This document shows, piece by piece, positions 8,533 through 17,980 of a stretch of 64,000 nt of DNA (positions are counted from its first letter, which is position 1; each line of letters begins with the position of its first letter). The notes beneath the pieces are model-generated. The model was not told the DNA's origin, did not search any database, and saw only the letters and a list, made by a program, of their open reading frames with translations. This DNA comes from Actinomycetota bacterium (GTDB lineage Bacteria > Actinomycetota > Thermoleophilia > Solirubrobacterales > Solirubrobacteraceae): positions 23,784-87,783 of the forward strand of contig VAWK01000050.1 in assembly GCA_005885515.1 (NCBI GenBank). The letters are read 5' to 3'. The position numbers and the translations under genes are program-made.

Positions 8533-10513
8533 CCCCGGCACGACCATCGACGGCCGCTACCGGGTGCTCTCGCGCGTTGGCTCGGGCGGGATGGCCGACG
8601 TGTACCTGGCCGAAGACGGACTGCTGGGCAGGCAGGTGGCGGTCAAGCTGCTGCACCATCACTTCGCCGAGGACCAGGAGTTCGTGGAGCGCTTCCGGCG
8701 CGAGGCGTCAAGCGCGGCGGCGCTTTCGCACGCGAACATCGTCGCCATCTTCGACCGCGGCCAGTGGCAGGGGACGTACTACATCGCGATGGAGTACGTG
8801 GCCGGCCGATCGCTGAAGACGATCGTGCGCGAACAGGGCGCGCTTGATCCGGCGCTGGCGATCGACATCGTGTCGCAGATCCTCCATGCGGCCCGCTTCG
8901 CGCACCGGCACGGGGTCATTCACCGCGATCTCAAGCCGCACAACGTGCTGCTCGACGACGAGGGCCGGGCGCGCGTTACCGATTTCGGGATCGCGCGGGC
9001 GGGTGCGTCGGACATGACGCTGACCGGGTCGATCATGGGCACCGCGCAATACCTCTCGCCCGAGCAGGCGCAGGGCCATGCGGTGGGCGCGACCTCCGAC
9101 CTGTACTCGGTGGGGGTGATCCTGTACGAGCTGCTCACCGGTGTGGTGCCGTTCGAGGGCGAGACCGCGGTGGCGATCGCCTTCAAGCAGGTGGCAGCCG
9201 AGCCGCGACCTCCGAGCGCGCTCAATCCGGCCGTGTCGGGCGGCCTGGATGCGATCGTGCTGCGCGCCTTGGCCAAGGACCCGGATCGCCGCTTCTCTGA
9301 CGCGGACGAGTTCCGGGCGGCGCTGGCGCGCGAGCGCGCGGCGCTGCCCGCACCCGTCCCGGCGGCGGCCGCGGCGGCGGTGCTCGTGGGTGGTCCGCCG
9401 CCGCCGCCGGGGCCGGTTGGAGCATCGGCGGCGCGTCACACCGGCGGCGCGCTGCTGCTGCCCGCGGCGGGTGTGCGCGACGAGCGGCCGCTCCCCTCCG
9501 GTGGAGCCCCCGGGCGCCGGCGCCGGCTGCTGCTGGCGCTGGCCGCAGCCGTGCTCGTGGCGGCTGTGGTGCTGGCGCTGCTGCTGTCGGGAACGGCGGC
9601 GAAGGTGACCGTGCCCGACGTGACTGGACAGACCGAACAGGCGGCGGTCGCGACCCTGAGGCGCGCCGGGCTCGCCCCCGCTGCATCGCTGGCGGCAAGC
9701 TCGACGGTGGCGAGCGGGCTGGTGATCTCGGAGAGCCCGCACCGCGGCAGCAGGGTGGCCAGAGGCACGCGCGTGGCGATCACGGTCTCGAGCGGCCCGA
9801 GCAGCGCGGCGGTGGAGAACGTGGAAGGCCTGAGCGTCGCGCGGGCGATGGCGCGCTTGCGCGCGTCGGGCTTCAAGCCGGCGACGAAGTCTCAACCCAG
9901 TGCCTCGATCGCAAAGGGCCTGGTGATCGGGACCGACCCGCCGGCGGGAACGGTCGCGCTGGTAGGCAGCGCGGTGACGCTGCTCGTCTCGAGCGGGCCG
10001 GCGCAGGTGCGCGTCCCGGACGTGCTCGGGGAGTCGCAGACAGCGGCCGAAGCGGCGCTCACAGGCGCGGGCCTTGAGGTGGGCACGATCTCATCGCGCG
10101 TGTCCGGGCAGACCCCGGGCAGCGTGCTGGCGCAGTCGCCGCACGGCGGCGTGTCGCTGCCCAGCGGGAGCAAGGTGGGCCTGACGATCGCGCAGGCGCC
10201 GAGTCAGGTGGCGGTCCCCGGTGTGGTCGGCGAGGACGAGGCGAAGGCCGCGGCGGCGCTGGGCGCCGCCGGGCTGACGCCGAAGATCGTCTCGGCGAAG
10301 ACCAGCGAGCCGTCGCGGGTGGGGCTGGTGCTGAAGCAGTCGCCCGCGGCCGGGCACCGCGCGCGCAAGGGTGCGACGGTCACGCTGACGGTGGGAACAC
10401 TCGGCCCGCAGACCCAGACCACGCCCACCACGCCCACCACAACGACGCCGACCACGCCAACCACGACGAGCACCACGACGCCGCCGCCGGCCAGCGCACT
10501 GCCCGCCAAATGA
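8525..10513 (+). CDS. pknB: PASTA-domain Ser/Thr kinase PknB
   Basis: 662 residues. Kinase domain about 9-270: VGSGGMADVY loop, VAVKLL, HRDLKPHNVLL, VTDFGIAR and YLSPEQ. A Gly/Pro/Ala juxtamembrane region leads to a transmembrane helix (LLLALAAAVLVAAVVLALLL, about 337-357), then four PASTA repeats to about residue 625. The second repeat has a degenerate start (AVENVEGLS). PASTA domains bind muropeptides/lipid II. The protein ends in a Thr/Pro-rich tail with many TTP units, an uncommon addition. The start overlaps pbpA; the stop overlaps ddl (ATGA). Confidence 0.95.
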   Translation: MLDPGTTIDGRYRVLSRVGSGGMADVYLAEDGLLGRQVAVKLLHHHFAEDQEFVERFRREASSAAALSHANIVAIFDRGQWQGTYYIAMEYVAGRSLKTIVREQGALDPALAIDIVSQILHAARFAHRHGVIHRDLKPHNVLLDDEGRARVTDFGIARAGASDMTLTGSIMGTAQYLSPEQAQGHAVGATSDLYSVGVILYELLTGVVPFEGETAVAIAFKQVAAEPRPPSALNPAVSGGLDAIVLRALAKDPDRRFSDADEFRAALARERAALPAPVPAAAAAAVLVGGPPPPPGPVGASAARHTGGALLLPAAGVRDERPLPSGGAPGRRRRLLLALAAAVLVAAVVLALLLSGTAAKVTVPDVTGQTEQAAVATLRRAGLAPAASLAASSTVASGLVISESPHRGSRVARGTRVAITVSSGPSSAAVENVEGLSVARAMARLRASGFKPATKSQPSASIAKGLVIGTDPPAGTVALVGSAVTLLVSSGPAQVRVPDVLGESQTAAEAALTGAGLEVGTISSRVSGQTPGSVLAQSPHGGVSLPSGSKVGLTIAQAPSQVAVPGVVGEDEAKAAAALGAAGLTPKIVSAKTSEPSRVGLVLKQSPAAGHRARKGATVTLTVGTLGPQTQTTPTTPTTTTPTTPTTTSTTTPPPASALPAK

Positions 10514-11544
10514 GCCTTCCGTCGGTCAGCACGCTGACCGTGGCGGTGCTCGCCGGCGGGCGCTCCTCCGAGCACGACGTGTCGCTGTCGTCGGCCGCGT
10601 CGGTGCGCGACGGCCTGCTTGCCGGCGGCCACGAGGTCGCGTGGGTGCAGATCGGCGAGGACGGGGCGTGGCGTCACGAGGGCAGGCGGCTGCGCGTCTG
10701 CCCGGGGGAGGGACTGCTGGGTGCCGACGTGGTGTTTCCGGCGCTGCACGGGCCATTCGGCGAGGACGGGACGGTGCAGGGCCTGCTCGAGAGCCTGGAC
10801 GTCGCCTACGTGGGGTCGGGGGTGGCGGCCTCGGCGGTGTGCTTGAACAAGGTCCTCTTCAAGCAGCTGATGCGTGCCGTCGGCGGGGTGCCGCAGGTGC
10901 ACTTCGTGGGGGTGCGCGAGGAACACTGGGCCGCGCGCGGCTCGGAGGTGCTCGCGCAGATCGCGCGCCTGGGCATGCCGGTTTTTGTCAAGCCGGCGCA
11001 CCTGGGTTCCTCCCTGGGGATCGTGAAGGTCGCCGACTCCGAGCACGTCGCGGACGCGCTCCAGGACGCGTTCGCGCACGACGCGGTGGTGATCGTCGAG
11101 GCGATGGCGCCGGGGCTCGAGGTCGAGTGCGGCGTGCTGGGGCGGCTGCGGAGCGAAGCCGACACGGCTGAGCAGGCGCTGGCGTCCGAGCCCGGGGAGA
11201 TCGTGCTGGCGGGCGGCTGGTATGACTTCAACGCCAAGTACGCGCCGGGAGGGATGGAGTTGCGGCTGCCAGCGCGCATCTCCGCCACGGCAGCGCAGCG
11301 CGTGCGGGAGCTGGCGGTGGCGGCGTTCAACCACGCCGGCTGCGACGGCCTGGCGCGGGTGGACTTCTTCGTGGACGGCGAGCAGGTGCTCGTGAACGAG
11401 CTCAACACGATGCCGGGGTTCACGCCGACGAGCGTGTACGCCAAGCTGATGCAGCGCTCGGGGTTCTCCTACGCGGAGCTCGTCGACCGCCTCTGCCGCC
11501 TGGCGCTCGAGCGCCGCGAGCGGTCCCGCGCGCACCGCCACTGA
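10510..11544 (+). CDS. ddl: D-alanine--D-alanine ligase
   Basis: 344 residues. Makes D-Ala-D-Ala for the peptidoglycan pentapeptide. ATP-grasp motifs are clear: VLAGGRSSEHDVSLSSA at the N-terminus, FPALHGPFGEDGT, FVKPAHLGSSLGI and the metal-binding NELNTMPGFT near the C-terminus. The ATGA overlap with pknB makes it the last gene of the kinase operon, so precursor supply and kinase control are co-expressed. This linkage is not found in the mycobacterial operon. Confidence 0.96.
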   Translation: MSLPSVSTLTVAVLAGGRSSEHDVSLSSAASVRDGLLAGGHEVAWVQIGEDGAWRHEGRRLRVCPGEGLLGADVVFPALHGPFGEDGTVQGLLESLDVAYVGSGVAASAVCLNKVLFKQLMRAVGGVPQVHFVGVREEHWAARGSEVLAQIARLGMPVFVKPAHLGSSLGIVKVADSEHVADALQDAFAHDAVVIVEAMAPGLEVECGVLGRLRSEADTAEQALASEPGEIVLAGGWYDFNAKYAPGGMELRLPARISATAAQRVRELAVAAFNHAGCDGLARVDFFVDGEQVLVNELNTMPGFTPTSVYAKLMQRSGFSYAELVDRLCRLALERRERSRAHRH

Positions 11545-11610
11545 GTCGGCCGCCGGGCGAGCGCGAAGGACGGCACACCCGCGGCCACCGGCGCGGCCCG
11601 CGCATGCGGC

Positions 11611-13149
11611 CTACCTGAACAGCGTGAGTTCGTTGACCGAGGCCGACTGCATGCCCGGCGGCAGCGTGGTCAGCCAGACGAGGTAGTAGCGATAGGGCCG
11701 CGAGACCGCCAGCCGGATGCGCTGGCGGTTGACGACGGCGGGGCTCGAGCCGAGCGGGCCCTGCCAGCCGCGCGCGGGCAGCGGCGTGGCGTTGCCGTAC
11801 GGCAAGGCGAGCCGGATGCTGTTGGCGGCATAGACCTGCACCGCGAACCCGGGCGTGGGGGTCTGAATCTCGATCGCGGTGGCGGTGACGCCGGGGGCGG
11901 CGTCGAGGTACACGCCCGTGCCCACTCCGCCGGCCTTGGTGAGCGTGCCTTCGTAGTACTGCTGGGTGCTCCAGGACGTGTTGGGATCGCTGTCGATCAC
12001 GTTCTGGATACGGTTCTGGTTTTCCGGTCCGGTGCCGAACGGGTTGTAGCCGTGGGCGGCGGTCTGGCTGAGGGGCACGGGCACCAGGCCGGCGCCGGAG
12101 CCCACCCCCGGCGCCACGCCGGTGCCGCGATGGGTCTGGCCGGCGGCGAGATACAGGACGATGGCCACGATCGCCACCAGCAGCGCGAGCGAGGCCGCCC
12201 ACCGCGCGGGATGGCGCATCCGCCAGGGCAGCCGCCGCCACGCGCTGCCGGGCAGCGTCTGCAGCACGCTCGTGACCTCGCCGGTGGCCTGCCCCGTGCG
12301 GGAGGCCTCGATCGCCAGCACGTCCTCGAGGTCGGCGACCATGCTGGCGGCATCCGCATAGCGCTGACGCAGGTCCTTGGCGACGGCGCGATCGACGACC
12401 GAAGCGGCGGCAGCCGACACCGCCGGGCGCCGGTCCTGCACGTCGGGAACCTGCTCGCGTACGTGCCGCATGGCGACGGCCACCGGCGTCTCGCCCCTGA
12501 ACGGGACCTCGCCGGTGAGCATCTCGTACAGGACGATGCCCAGCGAGTACAGGTCCGACTGCCCGGTGACTGCCTCGCCGAGCGCCTGCTCGGGAGACAC
12601 GTAGTCGGTCGTGCCGAGCACGCGACCGGCGATCGTGAGGCCTTCCTCGGTGAGCGAGCGGGCGATGCCGAAGTCGGTGATCTTGGCCCCGCCTTCGACG
12701 CCGATCAGCACGTTCTGGGGCTTGACGTCGCGGTGCACGATCATGCGCTCGTGCGCTGCGCCGAGGGCGCGGGCGATCTCGATCGCGTATGCGATCGCCT
12801 GCGGGATGTCCAGCATCCCTTCGCGCCGGATGACGTCCTTCAGCGTCTCGCCGGGCACGTACTCGAGCACGATGTAGGGGGCGCTGGCGCGGCCGTCGCC
12901 GGCTATCTCCTCGCCGGCGTCGATGACCGTGACGATGTGCGGGTGGCTGAGCTGCGCGACCGCGCGCGCCTCGCGGCGGAAGCGCTCCAGGTGATCGGAG
13001 TCGGAGGCGATCTCGGCGTGCATCAGCTTGATCGCCACGGGCCGCTCGAGCACGGTGTCAAACGCGCGGTACACGGTCGACATCCCCCCGCGACCGATCG
13101 GGGCGTCCAGCCGGTAGCGTCCGCCGAGCAGGGTCCCGATCACAGCCAT
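11611..13149 (-). CDS. Ser/Thr kinase with extracellular discoidin/MviN-like domain
   Basis: About 512 residues from ATG 13149; the track's longer version adds unrelated sequence. Kinase domain about 9-270 with IGRGGMSTVYRAFD, VAIKLM, VHRDVKPQNVLIG, ITDFGIARS and YVSPEQAL. A single transmembrane helix (WAASLALLVAIVAIVLYL) follows. The extracellular part (about 365-512) has NPFGTGPENQNRIQNVID, DPNTSWSTQQY and ends SVNELTLF. This layout resembles the C-terminal jelly-roll domain of mycobacterial MviN and F5/8 type C domains, so it may sense a glycan. The same domain occurs in the broken gene at 28786-29849. Confidence 0.9.
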   Translation of the reverse strand: MAVIGTLLGGRYRLDAPIGRGGMSTVYRAFDTVLERPVAIKLMHAEIASDSDHLERFRREARAVAQLSHPHIVTVIDAGEEIAGDGRASAPYIVLEYVPGETLKDVIRREGMLDIPQAIAYAIEIARALGAAHERMIVHRDVKPQNVLIGVEGGAKITDFGIARSLTEEGLTIAGRVLGTTDYVSPEQALGEAVTGQSDLYSLGIVLYEMLTGEVPFRGETPVAVAMRHVREQVPDVQDRRPAVSAAAASVVDRAVAKDLRQRYADAASMVADLEDVLAIEASRTGQATGEVTSVLQTLPGSAWRRLPWRMRHPARWAASLALLVAIVAIVLYLAAGQTHRGTGVAPGVGSGAGLVPVPLSQTAAHGYNPFGTGPENQNRIQNVIDSDPNTSWSTQQYYEGTLTKAGGVGTGVYLDAAPGVTATAIEIQTPTPGFAVQVYAANSIRLALPYGNATPLPARGWQGPLGSSPAVVNRQRIRLAVSRPYRYYLVWLTTLPPGMQSASVNELTLFR

Positions 13150-13221
13150 GGGCCCGTATTGTGCGCGCAACGCGGGCGGCGCGCACACACGTCCGCGCTG
13201 CCCGTCGGGGGCTGTTGATGT

Positions 13222-14061
13222 TTATTTGAGAGGTTCGCCAGGGCCTGCGGCTCGCCCTCGCAGCCGCCCGGCTACGAGCGCCGCGAGCGCCAGTCGGTAC
13301 AGCGAGAACGGCAGCGGCGAGCGCTGGTGGCCGCCGCGCCGGCACAGCATACGAGCGCTCGCAAGCGTGGAGCACAGCGCGCTGGCGCTGCCCGCCGCAA
13401 GCATCGTGGCGGCGCCCGGCGGCAGGCGACGCGCGGCGGCGCGGGCGCCGCGTGGCAGGCTCGCCCCGAGCATCACCGGCAGCGCCGCGCGCCACGACAG
13501 GACGTGGGCGTCGCAGCGCCGAAAGCGGCGGGCCCGCGCGGCCGTAAGCGCGGCTCCGCTGCGCGAGATGCCCGGGACCAGCGCCAGCGCCTGGGCCACG
13601 CCGATGGCGAGCGCATCCCGCGGGCCGGCGTCGCGTACGCGTCGCGTTTCGGGGCGGGCGTCGGCGAGCAGCATCGCGATCGCGCCGAGCGCCAACGCGG
13701 CGGCGGTCGCGCGCGGACCACCGAGCCGGCGCTCGATCGGCCGCTGCAGGAGCAGCCCCGCGCCGGCGGGGGGCGCCGAGGAGAGCGCGAGCGCGGCGAG
13801 CGAGCGCCGGTCGAGCCTCGCGGCCACAGCCCCCAGCTGGCGGCGCATCCGCAGCGCCAGCGCCAGCGCGGCGCCGGCGTGCAGACTCACCTCGAAGGAC
13901 TTGCGCACTTCCGCATCGAGCTCGTCGTAGGGCCAGCCGGCGAGCAGCGGGACCAGGATGGTGTGCGCGGAGGAGGACACAGGCAGCAGCTCTGTGGGAC
14001 CCTCGAGCAGGCCCAGCACGATCGCGTGGCGTACTGCGAGGGTGTGCCTATGCGGCGGCAT
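13222..14061 (-). CDS. uppP: Undecaprenyl-diphosphatase UppP/BacA
   Basis: 279 residues, polytopic. Dephosphorylates undecaprenyl diphosphate to recycle the lipid carrier. GLLEGPTELLPVSSSAHT is the family's first signature with the paired glutamates, and LVPGISRSGAALTAAR is the second. Compared with typical proteins the first loop is slightly shorter and Ala/Arg-rich. It overlaps the end of the dedA-like gene by 14 bases, so the two form a small minus-strand operon. The neighbouring envelope genes fit its role. Confidence 0.9.
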   Translation of the reverse strand: MPPHRHTLAVRHAIVLGLLEGPTELLPVSSSAHTILVPLLAGWPYDELDAEVRKSFEVSLHAGAALALALRMRRQLGAVAARLDRRSLAALALSSAPPAGAGLLLQRPIERRLGGPRATAAALALGAIAMLLADARPETRRVRDAGPRDALAIGVAQALALVPGISRSGAALTAARARRFRRCDAHVLSWRAALPVMLGASLPRGARAAARRLPPGAATMLAAGSASALCSTLASARMLCRRGGHQRSPLPFSLYRLALAALVAGRLRGRAAGPGEPLK

Positions 14062-14722
14062 CGGGCGCGGGATCGCCCGTGTCGGCGCCTCGGCGGCGGC
14101 GGCGGATGATCAGGTAGATGAGCGCGAGGACGACGAGCGCGACCACCGCGTAGTCGACGTAGTCAAAGCCTTTGCGCACGCTCTTCCATTCGGCGCCCAC
14201 GGCTTCGCCCGCGAGGCCGAGGCCCAGCACCCAGGGCACGCACCCCGCGAGTGTGAACACGGTGAAGCGCACGAACGGCATCTTCGCCACGCCGGCAGGC
14301 AGCGAGATGAACGTGCGGACGATGGGGAGCATGCGGCTGAAGAAGACCGCGGCGGCGCCGTAGCGGGCGAACCAGCGGTCGGCCCACGCGAGCTGTCGCG
14401 GCTGGATGTGCAGCCAGCGGCCATGCCGTTCGACGAGCTCCAGTCGCCCGGCGCGGCCGACGCCGTAGGCGAGCCATGAGCCGAGCAGGTTGCCTGCCAC
14501 GCCGGCTGCGACGATGCCGGGGAGCGTGAGATGGTGATGGGCGCTGCTGGAGCCGGGATCGGCCACGGCGAAGCCGGCGAACAGCATCGTGGCCTCGGAG
14601 GGGATGGGCAGGCAGGCGCTCTCGGCGACCATCAGCGCGAACACGGCCGGCAGCCCCGCGTCGCGCACGAAGTGCCAAGCGATGTTGACGAGCGACTCGG
14701 AGACCGACGCCAGCACGAGCAC
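14048..14722 (-). CDS. DedA family (VTT domain) membrane protein
   Basis: About 224 residues from GTG 14722, which I chose because the track's ATG at 14788 lies inside the divergent gene. Motifs typical of DedA are present: ACLPIPSEATMLFAGF, GNLLGSWLAYGVGR and FFSRMLPIVRTFISLPAG. Four to five membrane segments. DedA proteins scramble or flip phospholipids and undecaprenyl phosphate; linkage to uppP supports a carrier-recycling role here, though that part is inference. The start codon is uncertain since no strong ribosome site is visible. Confidence 0.88.
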   Translation of the reverse strand: MLVLASVSESLVNIAWHFVRDAGLPAVFALMVAESACLPIPSEATMLFAGFAVADPGSSSAHHHLTLPGIVAAGVAGNLLGSWLAYGVGRAGRLELVERHGRWLHIQPRQLAWADRWFARYGAAAVFFSRMLPIVRTFISLPAGVAKMPFVRFTVFTLAGCVPWVLGLGLAGEAVGAEWKSVRKGFDYVDYAVVALVVLALIYLIIRRRRRGADTGDPAPDAAA

Positions 14723-14786
14723 AGCGGGCCACGATAGCGGTGCCTGAACGCGGATGGCCCCGCTGCGCGCGTTACCTTGCGTGCGC

Positions 14787-15818
14787 ATGCGCGTGTGGAT
14801 CGACCTGACGAACAGCCCGCACGTGCTCGTGATGCGGCCGGTGATCGAGCGCTTGCGCGCGGCCGGTCATGAGGTGCAGGTGACCTCGCGGGACTACGCG
14901 CAGACGATCGCGCTGTGCGAGCGGCTGGGCATCGCGCACACGCCGATCGGCCGTCACCGCGGGGAGCGCTTGGCGGCCAAGGCCTCGGGCCTGGTCTCGC
15001 GCTCGCTCGCGCTGGTGCGATGGGCTCGCCGCGAGGCGCGCGCGCACGGCCGCTTTGACATCGCTCTGGGCCACGGCTCAAACGACGTCTGCGTGGCGGC
15101 GGCGGCGTTGCGCGTGCCGAGCGCCACGATGTTCGACTATGAGTGGGCGACCGTTCAGCACAACCTCAACTGTCGCCTGGCGCGGGCGGTGGTGGTGCCC
15201 GAGGCGATCCCGCCCGAGCGGCTCGAGCGCTTCGGAGCTCGGGGCAAGCTGCGCCGCTACGAGGGCCTGAAGGAGGAGTATTACCTCGCCGACTTCGAGC
15301 CCGACGCGGCGGTGGCGGGCGAGCTGGGGCTCGATCGGGGGCGCCCGATCGTGGTCGTGCGCACGCCCCCCGAGGTGTCTCTGTATCACCGCTTCGGAAG
15401 CGAGCTGTTCGAGCGGGTGCTCGCCCGCCTGCGCCTGGCGGCCGCCGAACGGGGGGTGCAGCCGGTGGTGTTGGCGCGCGTGGACTCCCAGCGGGAGCGG
15501 CTGGCGCGCGAGCCGGGCCTGATGGTGCCGGAGAAGGCGATCGACGCGCAGTCGCTGATCTCCTACGCGGATCTGGTGATCTCGGCGGGCGGCACGATGA
15601 ACCGCGAGGCGGTGGCGCTGGGCGTGCCCGTGTTCAGCACCTTCGCAGGACGTCTGGGCGCGGTGGACGAGCGGCTGATCGGCGAAGGGCGCCTGCACAG
15701 GCTGCTCGACGCCGACCAGCTCGACCTGGGCTTCGGCGCGAAGCCGCGCTCCCAGGCTCGCGTCAAGCGCGACCCGGGCGTGCTGGTGCGGCTGCTCTTA
15801 TCTCCTCTCATCCCCTGA
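14787..15818 (+). CDS. DUF354 family, GT-B-like protein
   Basis: About 343 residues, beginning MRVWIDLTNSPHVLVMRPVI, the hallmark of DUF354. The fold is expected to be two Rossmann domains like UDP-GlcNAc 2-epimerase/glycosyltransferases; ISYADLVISAGGTMNREAVA matches the nucleotide-sugar-binding GGTM(N/T)REA element. The ATG at 14787 starts at the conserved domain; the track's start adds eleven unrelated residues. It heads the polysaccharide locus and may act on an activated sugar, but no member's reaction is clear to me. Confidence 0.85.
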   Translation: MRVWIDLTNSPHVLVMRPVIERLRAAGHEVQVTSRDYAQTIALCERLGIAHTPIGRHRGERLAAKASGLVSRSLALVRWARREARAHGRFDIALGHGSNDVCVAAAALRVPSATMFDYEWATVQHNLNCRLARAVVVPEAIPPERLERFGARGKLRRYEGLKEEYYLADFEPDAAVAGELGLDRGRPIVVVRTPPEVSLYHRFGSELFERVLARLRLAAAERGVQPVVLARVDSQRERLAREPGLMVPEKAIDAQSLISYADLVISAGGTMNREAVALGVPVFSTFAGRLGAVDERLIGEGRLHRLLDADQLDLGFGAKPRSQARVKRDPGVLVRLLLSPLIP

Positions 15819-15837
15819 CCGCCTTACAATCCGCAGG

Positions 15838-17964
15838 ATGCCCCGACGGATCCGCGCGGCGGCCTTCCCCCTGCACCGCCACGCTCTGCCACAGCTAGCG
15901 GTCGACGGGGCGCTGGTCGCGCTCGCATACTGGCTCGCCTTTCAGCTTCGCTTCACCAATGGCCCCAGCGGCTACTACGCGCACCTGCGCGACCGCACGA
16001 TCTGGTGGGTGCTCGCGGGGACGTTCCCGGTGCTGCTGTCCGCCCGTGTGTACCAGCGGCGGTGGCGCTTCTCGGGTCAGCGCGACTACGAGGCGGTGCT
16101 GCGCGGGGTGCTGGCGATCGTGGTGCTCACGGTCGTGGCGGTGGCGGTGGTGCGTCCGGTGGAGCACGCGACGCGCCACGGCACCGCGGCGATCGGGCTG
16201 CCGAACGGCGTGATCGTGCTGTTTGGCCTGCTCGCCCTGGTGTTCCTGGTGGGCGTGCGAGCGCTCACGCGCAGCGTGTACGAGCGCCGCCCGCTGGCGG
16301 CGTTCCGCGGCGGTCGCAAGGGCGAGCGCAGCGTGTTGATCGCGGGCGCGGGCGAAGGCGGCCGGCTGGTGGTGCGCGAGATCGTGCGCAACCGCGGCCT
16401 GGGGCTGGCGCCTGTGGGGTTCCTCGACGACGATCCCGCCAAGCGCAGGTTGCGCATCGACGGCGTGCGCGTGCGCGGCAACACCGAAGGCGATCTGCCG
16501 CGTGTGCTCGACGACGTCGAGCCGGACGAAGTGATCATCGCGATCCCCTCGGCCCCCGGCTCCACGCGCGCGCGCATCGTGCGCGAGTGCCGGGTGCGCG
16601 GGATCCCGGTGCGCACGCTGCCGACCGTGTTCGAGCTGCTGCAGACGACGCGACCGCTCGCCCGCCAGATGCGCGAGGTGCGCGTGGAGGATGTGCTCGG
16701 CCGCGAGCCGGTGCAGATGGAGCTCGCGCGCGTGGGCGAGTATCTGGGCGGCCAGACGGTGCTGGTGACGGGAGCAGGAGGCTCGATCGGCGCGGAGCTG
16801 TGCCGTCAGATCGCGCGCGTGGAGCCGCACCGGATCGTGCTGCTGGACCACGCCGAGGACAACCTGTTTGCGATCCAGCGTGAGCTGGAGGACGAACGCC
16901 ACGTGTCGCCGTCGATGCTCTCGGCCGTGCTCGCGGACTGCAAGGAGGAGGAGCGCATGCGCGAGGTGTTCACCGCGCATCGGCCCACGGTGGTGTTCCA
17001 CGCGGCCGCCTACAAGCACGTGGGGCTGATGGAGGTCAACCCGGTGGAGGCCGTGCGCAACAACGCGATCGCAACGAGGGTGGTCGCGCACGTGGCGGGC
17101 GAGCTGGGCGTGGAGTGCTTCGTGCTGGTGTCCACCGACAAGGCGGTGGCGCCCGCGACGGTGATGGGGGCGTCGAAGGCGCTGGCGGAGTTCGCGCTGG
17201 AAGCCGCCACCGCGCGCTTCCCTGCGACCCGCTACGCGGCTGTGCGCTTTGGCAACGTGCTCGGCTCCTCGGGCAGCGTGGTGCCGATCTTCCGGCGCCA
17301 GATCGAGCGAGGCGGGCCCGTGACGGTGACCGATGAGCGCATGACGCGGTACTTCATGACGATCCCCGAGGCCGTGCAGCTGATCATCCGCAGCGGTGCG
17401 CTCGCCTGTGCGCCGAGACCGGCGCCAGCGCGCATCTCGCTGGACGGCCACGGGCGCGATGGACGCGGGCGCGACGGCCGCAGCAGCGACAGCCGCGAAC
17501 CCCTGGCGTCGCCCGCGGGGGCCGACATCTACGTGCTTGACATGGGCGAGCCGGTGTCGATCCTCGAACTGGCGCGCGAGATGATTGGACTGTCGGGCCT
17601 GGACCCGGGCCGCGATATCGAGATCGAGATCGTCGGCCGGCGGCCGGGAGAGAAGCTGCACGAGGAGCTGTTCAACAGCTACGAGCGGCCGCAGCCCACG
17701 GCGGCGGAGAAGATCCTGCTGGCCGAACGCGAGCCGCTGGGCGGCGAGCAGGTGGAGGCGATGTTCGCGGAGATTGGCTTGCTCGTGCTCGAAGGCGACG
17801 CGGCGGGCCTGGCGGCGAAGGTATCGCAGCTGTCGGCCGACCATCTCGAGACCCAGACCGAGGCGGACTGGGTGCCCGCGCGCAGGACGGGTGACCGCCG
17901 TCTCGGCCGGCCGGGGGGCTCGCACGACGCGCCTGCGCCCCTCATACACTCTCGGGACTCATGA
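15838..17964 (+). CDS. CapD/FlaA1-type membrane-bound NDP-sugar 4,6-dehydratase
   Basis: 708 residues. Four N-terminal transmembrane helices (about 15-145), a CoA-binding-like Rossmann domain (SVLIAGAGEGGRLVVREI, about 160-280), then a short-chain dehydratase domain. The latter has VTGAGGSIGAELCRQI (NAD loop), LADCKEE, AAYKHVGLMEVNP (catalytic region) and FGNVLGSSGSVVP. Such enzymes convert UDP-GlcNAc to a 4-keto-6-deoxy sugar for surface glycans. A charged low-complexity insert (GRDGRGRDGRSSDSRE) interrupts the C-terminal part and is unusual for the family. The downstream gene follows at 17 bases. Confidence 0.9.
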   Translation: MPRRIRAAAFPLHRHALPQLAVDGALVALAYWLAFQLRFTNGPSGYYAHLRDRTIWWVLAGTFPVLLSARVYQRRWRFSGQRDYEAVLRGVLAIVVLTVVAVAVVRPVEHATRHGTAAIGLPNGVIVLFGLLALVFLVGVRALTRSVYERRPLAAFRGGRKGERSVLIAGAGEGGRLVVREIVRNRGLGLAPVGFLDDDPAKRRLRIDGVRVRGNTEGDLPRVLDDVEPDEVIIAIPSAPGSTRARIVRECRVRGIPVRTLPTVFELLQTTRPLARQMREVRVEDVLGREPVQMELARVGEYLGGQTVLVTGAGGSIGAELCRQIARVEPHRIVLLDHAEDNLFAIQRELEDERHVSPSMLSAVLADCKEEERMREVFTAHRPTVVFHAAAYKHVGLMEVNPVEAVRNNAIATRVVAHVAGELGVECFVLVSTDKAVAPATVMGASKALAEFALEAATARFPATRYAAVRFGNVLGSSGSVVPIFRRQIERGGPVTVTDERMTRYFMTIPEAVQLIIRSGALACAPRPAPARISLDGHGRDGRGRDGRSSDSREPLASPAGADIYVLDMGEPVSILELAREMIGLSGLDPGRDIEIEIVGRRPGEKLHEELFNSYERPQPTAAEKILLAEREPLGGEQVEAMFAEIGLLVLEGDAAGLAAKVSQLSADHLETQTEADWVPARRTGDRRLGRPGGSHDAPAPLIHSRDS

Positions 17965-17980
17965 GGGACGGACCGCACGC

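Noticed and set aside
15895-17949. 684-aa minus-strand ORF
   Set aside because: It lies fully opposite the CapD-type gene, which has a clear family match; the ORF has none.
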